A stretch of DNA of 37,311 nucleotides from Lentisphaeria bacterium. Lineage in GTDB: Bacteria; Verrucomicrobiota; Lentisphaeria; Victivallales; UBA1829. Below are positions 33,345-37,311 of this stretch, one piece after another (position 1 is the stretch's first letter; each line of letters starts with the position of its first letter). Position numbers and translations under genes: made by a program. The notes below the pieces were generated by a model. It worked only from the letters and a program-made list of their open reading frames with translations. It searched no databases and was not told the DNA's origin. The stretch spans positions 1 through 37,311 of the forward strand of contig JAFZZR010000171.1 in assembly GCA_017615635.1 (NCBI GenBank), given 5' to 3'.

Positions 33345-33421
33345 TGGCGGGAGAAACGGGACTCGAACCCGCAACATCCACCGTGACAGGGTGGCACTCT
33401 AACCAGTTGAGCTATTCCCCC
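33345..33421 (-). tRNA. tRNA-Asp (anticodon GTC)
   Basis: The minus strand folds into a full cloverleaf of 77 bases including an encoded CCA. The acceptor stem is GGGGGAA/TTCTCCC with one G-T pair. The D arm is GCTC-AACTGGTTA-GAGT. The anticodon stem CCACC/GGTGG bears loop CTGTCAC with anticodon GTC. The T arm is GCGGG-TTCGAGT-CCCGT, and the discriminator base is G, as in Asp tRNAs. It converges on the prepilin peptidase gene, 22 bases beyond its stop. Confidence 0.97.
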
Positions 33422-33434
33422 GCTCAATGCAGTT

Positions 33435-33462
33435 ACTATACCCCGTTTTTCGAAAAATGCAA
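33435..33462 (-). promoter_or_regulatory. Promoter of tRNA-Asp
   Basis: Minus strand: TTGCAT (33457-33462), 16 bases, TATAGT (33435-33440), placing the start about seven bases before the mature tRNA 5' end. Confidence 0.75.
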
Positions 33463-33563
33463 GCTCCCTTTTCAAAAAATTTTCACTTTTTCTTGTTTTC
33501 CGCTTTCGACCGTCGTTCAGGGCGAATGTGCCATCTTTTTTGATAAAAAATCACGGGCGGATG

Positions 33564-33591
33564 TGGAATTTTTTCGTTTTTGCGCTATATT
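33564..33591 (+). promoter_or_regulatory. Probable promoter of the skp-lpxD operon
   Basis: TGGAAT (33564-33569), 16 bases, TATATT (33586-33591). The -35 is poor but the spacing and -10 equal those of the other promoters in this window. The leader is about 40 bases. Confidence 0.45.
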
Positions 33592-33636
33592 CGGAATATG
33601 TATGAAATGTGTAACTGCAGGCAAGGAGGTCCTGAT

Positions 33637-34254
33637 ATGAAACAAAAAATCATCGGTATTCTGCTTCTGACTTTCGTCTGTGTTTTCCGCGCTGCCGCGG
33701 CGGACGCGGGGATCGCCGTCATCGATATGCGAAAGGTGTTCCAGGAGTATGAAAAGACGAAGGAAGTGGAGAAGAAGCTGCAGGAGCAGTCGGACATGTT
33801 CCGCGAATACTCGCTGAAGCTCTCCTCGCAGATCCAGGAACTGAAGAAGGAATTCGAAAAAGTCCGCGATGAATCGCAGGACAACTTCGCGCTGTCGGAG
33901 GCGGAACGGGAAAACCGCCGTCTCAAGGCGAAAGAGATCTACGAACAGCTTCTGGTCCGCCAGTCGGAGCTGAAGAATTACAATCAGTCCCGCACCGAAC
34001 AGATCCGGAGCGTTTACGAAAAACAGAGAAACGACATTCTGGACGAAATCCGGAAAGTCGTTCAGACCCGGGCGATCCTTCTTGGATACAAGCTGGTCCT
34101 CGACCGCTCCGGGTCCACCAGCAACGAGATCAGCGCGGTGGTGTACCACATGCCGCAGATGGATATCACGCAGGACGTGCTGGAGGAGCTGAACAAGGCA
34201 TACCACATGACGCATCCAGCCCCGGCCGACAAGGAATCAACAAAGAAAAAGTAA
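33637..34254 (+). CDS. skp: OmpH/Skp-like periplasmic chaperone
   Basis: A 205-residue secreted protein. A signal peptide (MKQKIIGILLLTFVCVF, then AAAADA) is followed by IAVIDMRKVFQEYEKTK, the typical Skp/OmpH start. A long charged coiled coil (~50-140) forms the tentacle helices, and a short beta-forming end holds LGYKLVLDRSG and ISAVVYHMPQMDIT. Skp trimers hold unfolded outer-membrane proteins on the way to the BAM complex. The ATG is fixed by AAGGAGGT seven bases upstream. It is followed by lpxD after 29 bases, matching the skp-lpxD neighbourhood of other Gram-negatives, although bamA is not next to it here. Confidence 0.93.
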   Translation: MKQKIIGILLLTFVCVFRAAAADAGIAVIDMRKVFQEYEKTKEVEKKLQEQSDMFREYSLKLSSQIQELKKEFEKVRDESQDNFALSEAERENRRLKAKEIYEQLLVRQSELKNYNQSRTEQIRSVYEKQRNDILDEIRKVVQTRAILLGYKLVLDRSGSTSNEISAVVYHMPQMDITQDVLEELNKAYHMTHPAPADKESTKKK

Positions 34255-34283
34255 CCCGCATAATATACGGAGCAGGAAACAAC

Positions 34284-35327
34284 ATGAGCAAAGAGTACAA
34301 GGCATCGGAACTGGCAGCCGCCGTAAACGGAAATCTCAAGGGGAACCCGGACGCAGTCGTCCGCGGCGTCAACTCGCTGAAACTGGCGGAACCCGGAGAC
34401 GTATCTTTCCTTCACAACGCGAAGTATCTCACGGTCATGCGGGAGAGCAAGGCGGAAGTCATCGTCATGCCCGGGAACTGGGCGCAGGACCCGGAAGGCG
34501 GCCGGACCTACATCCTCTGCGAAGATCCGGACAAGGCGTTCACCAAGATCTGCGGACTTTTCGCGCCGGATCCGATCCAGTATGAAATGAGCATATCTCC
34601 CCTGGCCTACGTCCATCCGACCGCCCAGGTGGCCGAAGGCGTCCACGTGGGCCCCACGGCGGTCATCGATGAAGGAGCCGTGGTGGAAAAAGGAGCCATC
34701 ATCTCCGCGGGCGCCTATGTGGGGCACTTCTGCCGGATCGGTGAAGGGACCTTCCTCGCGCCTAACGTGACGATCATGAAGCGCTGCGAAGTGGGAAAAC
34801 GCTGCATCATCCATGCCGGAGCCTCCATCGGCGCCGACGGATTCGGATTCACCCCCACCTTCCGCGGCCTCGTCAAGATCCCCCAGAACGGCATCGTCGT
34901 CATCGGCGACGACGTGGAGATCGGCGCGAACTCCACAATCGACCGGGCCCGTTTCGGCAAGACCTGGGTCAAGAAGGGTGTCAAGATCGACAACCTGGTC
35001 CATGTGGCTCACAACGTGGTCGTCGGCGAATCCTCCGTCCTCATCGGACAGTGCGGCATCGCCGGGAGCGCGGAGATCGGACGCGGCGTGATCATCGGCG
35101 CCCAGGCCGGGATCAACGGACACATCACCATGGGCGACGGTTCGCAGGTGGCGGGCGCTTCGGCCGCGCAGAGAAGCGTTGCGCCCGGATGCACCATTTA
35201 CGGAACGCCGGGTGAATCCCAGGAAGATTTCATCGAGCGTCATCTTCTTCCGCGCAAGGTCCGCAAGCTGGAAGCCAGACTGGCAAAACTGGAAGCGCTT
35301 CTGGCCGAAAAAGAGAAGAAAGACTGA
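34284..35327 (+). CDS. lpxD: UDP-3-O-(acyl)glucosamine N-acyltransferase
   Basis: A 347-residue enzyme that adds the second acyl chain in lipid A synthesis from acyl-ACP. The N-terminal uridine-binding domain has AVVRGVNSLKLAEPGDVSFL. The left-handed beta-helix is built from hexapeptide repeats (AYVHPTAQVAEGVHVGPTAV and on). The catalytic His is in NLVHVAHNVVVG. IGADGFGF and the C-terminal coiled helix (RKLEARLAKLEALLAEKEKK) complete the family pattern. Its presence shows that the host makes lipid A and so has an LPS-bearing outer membrane. Confidence 0.96.
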   Translation: MSKEYKASELAAAVNGNLKGNPDAVVRGVNSLKLAEPGDVSFLHNAKYLTVMRESKAEVIVMPGNWAQDPEGGRTYILCEDPDKAFTKICGLFAPDPIQYEMSISPLAYVHPTAQVAEGVHVGPTAVIDEGAVVEKGAIISAGAYVGHFCRIGEGTFLAPNVTIMKRCEVGKRCIIHAGASIGADGFGFTPTFRGLVKIPQNGIVVIGDDVEIGANSTIDRARFGKTWVKKGVKIDNLVHVAHNVVVGESSVLIGQCGIAGSAEIGRGVIIGAQAGINGHITMGDGSQVAGASAAQRSVAPGCTIYGTPGESQEDFIERHLLPRKVRKLEARLAKLEALLAEKEKKD

Positions 35328-35355
35328 TTTTTTATTCCGGAGAAACACTGTTATC

Positions 35356-36156
35356 ATGTCTCAGAAAAAAGCCACCGTCCGCACCTTTCAGAAAATGAAG
35401 AAGGACGGATCGAAAATCGTCATGGTCACGGCCTATGACGCGCCCACCGCCGCCTTCGCGCAGGAGGCGGGAGTCGATATGATCCTCATCGGCGATTCCG
35501 TCGGCATGGCCATGCTCGGTTACTCAGACACCATCCCCGTGACCATGGACGACATGATCCATCACAGCAAAGCCGTCCGCCGGGGCGCACCCGACATGTT
35601 TCTGGTCGGCGACATGCCGTATCTTTCGTATCACACGGGCATGGATACGGCCATCCTCAACGCCGGACGCTTCATGCAGGAGGCTAACTGCGACTGCGTC
35701 AAGCTCGAATGTTCCGAGGAGGAACTGCCCCTCGTGCGCCGGATGGTCGCCGCCGGGATCCCCGTCATCGCCCATATCGGACTCCTTCCCCAGAGCGTGA
35801 AAGTCTCCGGCGGATACCGGGTCCACGGACGGGAGGAGGCCCAGGCCGAACGGCTTATGAAACTGGCTCTGGATATGCAGGATGCGGGTGCTTTCTGCGT
35901 CCTGATGGAATGCGTTCCCGCCGCGCTGGCCGAGAAGATCTCAAAAAAACTGGCGGTCCCCACCATCGGGATCGGTGCGGGCGCGGGCTGTGACGGACAG
36001 GTCCAGGTCATAACGGACATCCTCGGGATCGGCTCCTTCCTGCCGAAGCACGCGAAACGCTATGCCGAACTGGGCGAGGCCACGCGCCAGGCCCTGAAGC
36101 AGTATACCGATGAAGTCAAGTCCGGCGTCTTCCCCGGACCCGAAAACTCCTTCTGA
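35356..36156 (+). CDS. panB: 3-methyl-2-oxobutanoate hydroxymethyltransferase
   Basis: This enzyme makes ketopantoate for pantothenate/coenzyme A synthesis, using methylene-tetrahydrofolate. The 266-residue TIM barrel shows MVTAYDAPTAAFAQEAGVD, LIGDSVGMAMLGYSDTIPVT, the Mg2+-binding VGDMPYLSY, VKLECSEE, IPVIAHIGLLPQSV and IGIGAGAGCDGQVQV. The ATG at 35356 matches the usual N-terminus (TVRTFQKMKKDG); the longer open frame overlaps lpxD in another frame and is not conserved. It is 28 bases after lpxD and is probably in the same transcript. panC and panD are not present. Confidence 0.96.
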   Translation: MSQKKATVRTFQKMKKDGSKIVMVTAYDAPTAAFAQEAGVDMILIGDSVGMAMLGYSDTIPVTMDDMIHHSKAVRRGAPDMFLVGDMPYLSYHTGMDTAILNAGRFMQEANCDCVKLECSEEELPLVRRMVAAGIPVIAHIGLLPQSVKVSGGYRVHGREEAQAERLMKLALDMQDAGAFCVLMECVPAALAEKISKKLAVPTIGIGAGAGCDGQVQVITDILGIGSFLPKHAKRYAELGEATRQALKQYTDEVKSGVFPGPENSF

Positions 36157-36176
36157 CAAAAAAAGGAGATGAACTC

Positions 36177-36998
36177 ATGTACCGGGACTCCCTTTCACTG
36201 AAGATCGATCCGGTCCGCTGTTCCTCATGCGGACTCTGTGTCCGGGAATGCGTCAACGATGTTCTGACCCTCGATCCGGAGACGAAACGTCCTGGAGTCA
36301 AGCCCGGCGGCGAAGCCCGCTGCATCCATTGCGCACACTGCCTGATGGCGTGTCCCTCCGGCGCCTTCTCCATGGACGGGATCGATCCGGACAACTGCCC
36401 TGCCCCGGGCAAAACGCTGCCCGATTTCGACTCGCTCCTGACTCTGGTCCGGAACCGACGGTCCATCCGTCACTGGCAGGACCGCGATGTGGAGCGGGAG
36501 AAACTGGAAAAACTGCTGGATGCCATGCGGTATCCGCCCACCGCCGTCAACTACCGGAATCTGCTCTTTTCCGTGATCGAAACCTCCGAAAAGATGAACC
36601 GATTCCGCGAAGCGTTCTACCGGGATTTTTTCGAACGCTTTCCCGAATCCGATGAAGCGGTCTCCTGGAAACAGGCCCGGCAGAACGGACGGGATATCGT
36701 GTTCCGCGATGCGCCGCATCTGATCGTCGCCGCATACGACGAAAACTCCTTCCGCGGTCAGGTGGACTGCGTCATTGCCCTGACCCAGTTCGAGATGCTG
36801 GCCAATGCCATGGGCGTGGGAACCGTCTGGTTCGGAAGGATCCTCATCGTTATGGAAAAATTCATGCCCGAACTGGCGGACAAACTGGGCATCCCTGCCG
36901 GATTCCGTCCCGGATACGCCATGCTCTTCGGGTATCCCGCCGCAAAGTTCCACCGTACGATCCGGCGTGAAATGCCCCGCGTGGTCTTCCCCGGCTGA
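36177..36998 (+). CDS. Nitroreductase family protein with N-terminal 2x[4Fe-4S] ferredoxin domain
   Basis: A 273-residue fusion. Residues 10-70 hold two ferredoxin-type cluster motifs, CSSCGLCVRECVND and CIHCAHCLMACPSGA. The rest is an FMN-dependent nitroreductase fold, with the FMN-binding VRNRRSIRHWQDRDV opening, RYPPTAVNYRN, and AMGVGTVWFGR near the dimer interface. Such fusions are common in anaerobes and are thought to pass ferredoxin electrons to flavin for reduction of nitro, quinone or other acceptors; the substrate is unknown. A strong AAGGAG site precedes the ATG, 20 bases after panB, so it is likely the last gene of the skp-lpxD-panB run. No clear terminator follows. Confidence 0.92.
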   Translation: MYRDSLSLKIDPVRCSSCGLCVRECVNDVLTLDPETKRPGVKPGGEARCIHCAHCLMACPSGAFSMDGIDPDNCPAPGKTLPDFDSLLTLVRNRRSIRHWQDRDVEREKLEKLLDAMRYPPTAVNYRNLLFSVIETSEKMNRFREAFYRDFFERFPESDEAVSWKQARQNGRDIVFRDAPHLIVAAYDENSFRGQVDCVIALTQFEMLANAMGVGTVWFGRILIVMEKFMPELADKLGIPAGFRPGYAMLFGYPAAKFHRTIRREMPRVVFPG

Positions 36999-37311
36999 CC
37001 GCCCCCCTGCCCCATTCCAGTCGCCTTCGCAGATAGGCAATTTTCTGCCGATCCTCGTCATTGACCTTGCAAGTATTCTCGCTTTCGCGTGTTCTGGGGG
37101 TACTATGTGTACTAGGAGTACTAAGAAAGAACGCGGGTCTCCATGTACTTTTTCCGCCCGTTTTCGCAGGAGTCGCCGCTCAAAATTCCCGGTGTCCTTA
37201 GTATTCTTAGAACTCCTACTCTCCAAGACTTTCTCTGCGCGCTTGTTTTTGCGAAGCGAAAAAAAACGCGCAACGCAGAAAGTTTTGGAAAAAGATGGGG
37301 GAGTGCAGAGG
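36999..37311. repeat. Non-coding terminal stretch with two imperfect inverted repeats
   Basis: No convincing gene lies in the last 313 bases. One inverted repeat pairs AGGAGTACTAAGAA (37114-37127) with TTCTTAGAACTCCT (37204-37217), 13 of 14 matching. The left arm lies in a stretch with three copies of GTACTA or AGTACTA. A second pairs CCAAGACTTTCT (37223-37234) with AGAAAGTTTTGG (37277-37288), 11 of 12, and encloses CTGCG/CGCAG arms and a T-rich/A-rich centre. Together they suggest a palindromic interspersed repeat, or the edge of one, which would explain a contig ending nearby. Confidence 0.6.

Overview
The window (about 57-58% GC) looks like a chromosomal contig from a Gram-negative, outer-membrane-bearing gut-type bacterium of the Lentisphaerae/Victivallales kind (PVC group). 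The clues are an LpxD/Skp pair, a type III glutamine synthetase, a pseudopilin of the style common in Lentisphaerae and Planctomycetes (F-T-L-I-E cleavage site plus a late H-x9-DG motif), a prepilin peptidase and a secretin. The phylum call is inference; no database was searched. Gene starts are usually preceded by AGGAG-like sites, ATGA overlaps are frequent, and most promoters read TTGNNN, a 16-base spacer, then TATATT or TATAGT.

Left end (1-about 711, minus strand): a dnaE 5' end and a whiA 3' end in the order typical of Clostridia, joined in frame to the first part of a clpB gene at a shared 'PETLRD' coding stretch. This is most simply an assembly chimera. 1399-3760: ptsI and ptsH (minus) with their own promoter. 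3835-6579: a MATE exporter and a secreted protein of unknown function (plus). 6632-14295: a long plus-strand run: promoter, structured leader, Lrp-type regulator, aminotransferase, EF-hand membrane protein, lepA, lepB, cyclophilin, bidirectional terminator.

14313-17457 (minus): zinc-ribbon/bPH2 membrane protein, hisG (long form) and metY, with clear promoters and terminators. 17427-23757 (minus) is the most unusual part. An overlapping operon of secretin, MacA/HlyD-like adaptor, MacB-like ATPase and MacB-like permease is followed by a separate promoter, a cobalamin riboswitch and a pseudopilin gene. An outer-membrane secretin sits where a TolC partner would be expected, and a B12-sensing RNA sits on a pseudopilin. 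Neither pairing is one I recognise as a described system.

23835-33322 (plus): glnN, then, behind a promoter overlapped by a palindromic operator, an orphan DppD/OppD-like ATPase, a TPR membrane protein, mutL, nadE and a prepilin peptidase whose C-terminus is an 11-unit PAQxKPNQ-type repeat. A tRNA-Asp(GTC) faces it from the right. 33564-36998 (plus): skp, lpxD, panB and a ferredoxin-nitroreductase. The last about 310 bases are non-coding and rich in imperfect inverted repeats.
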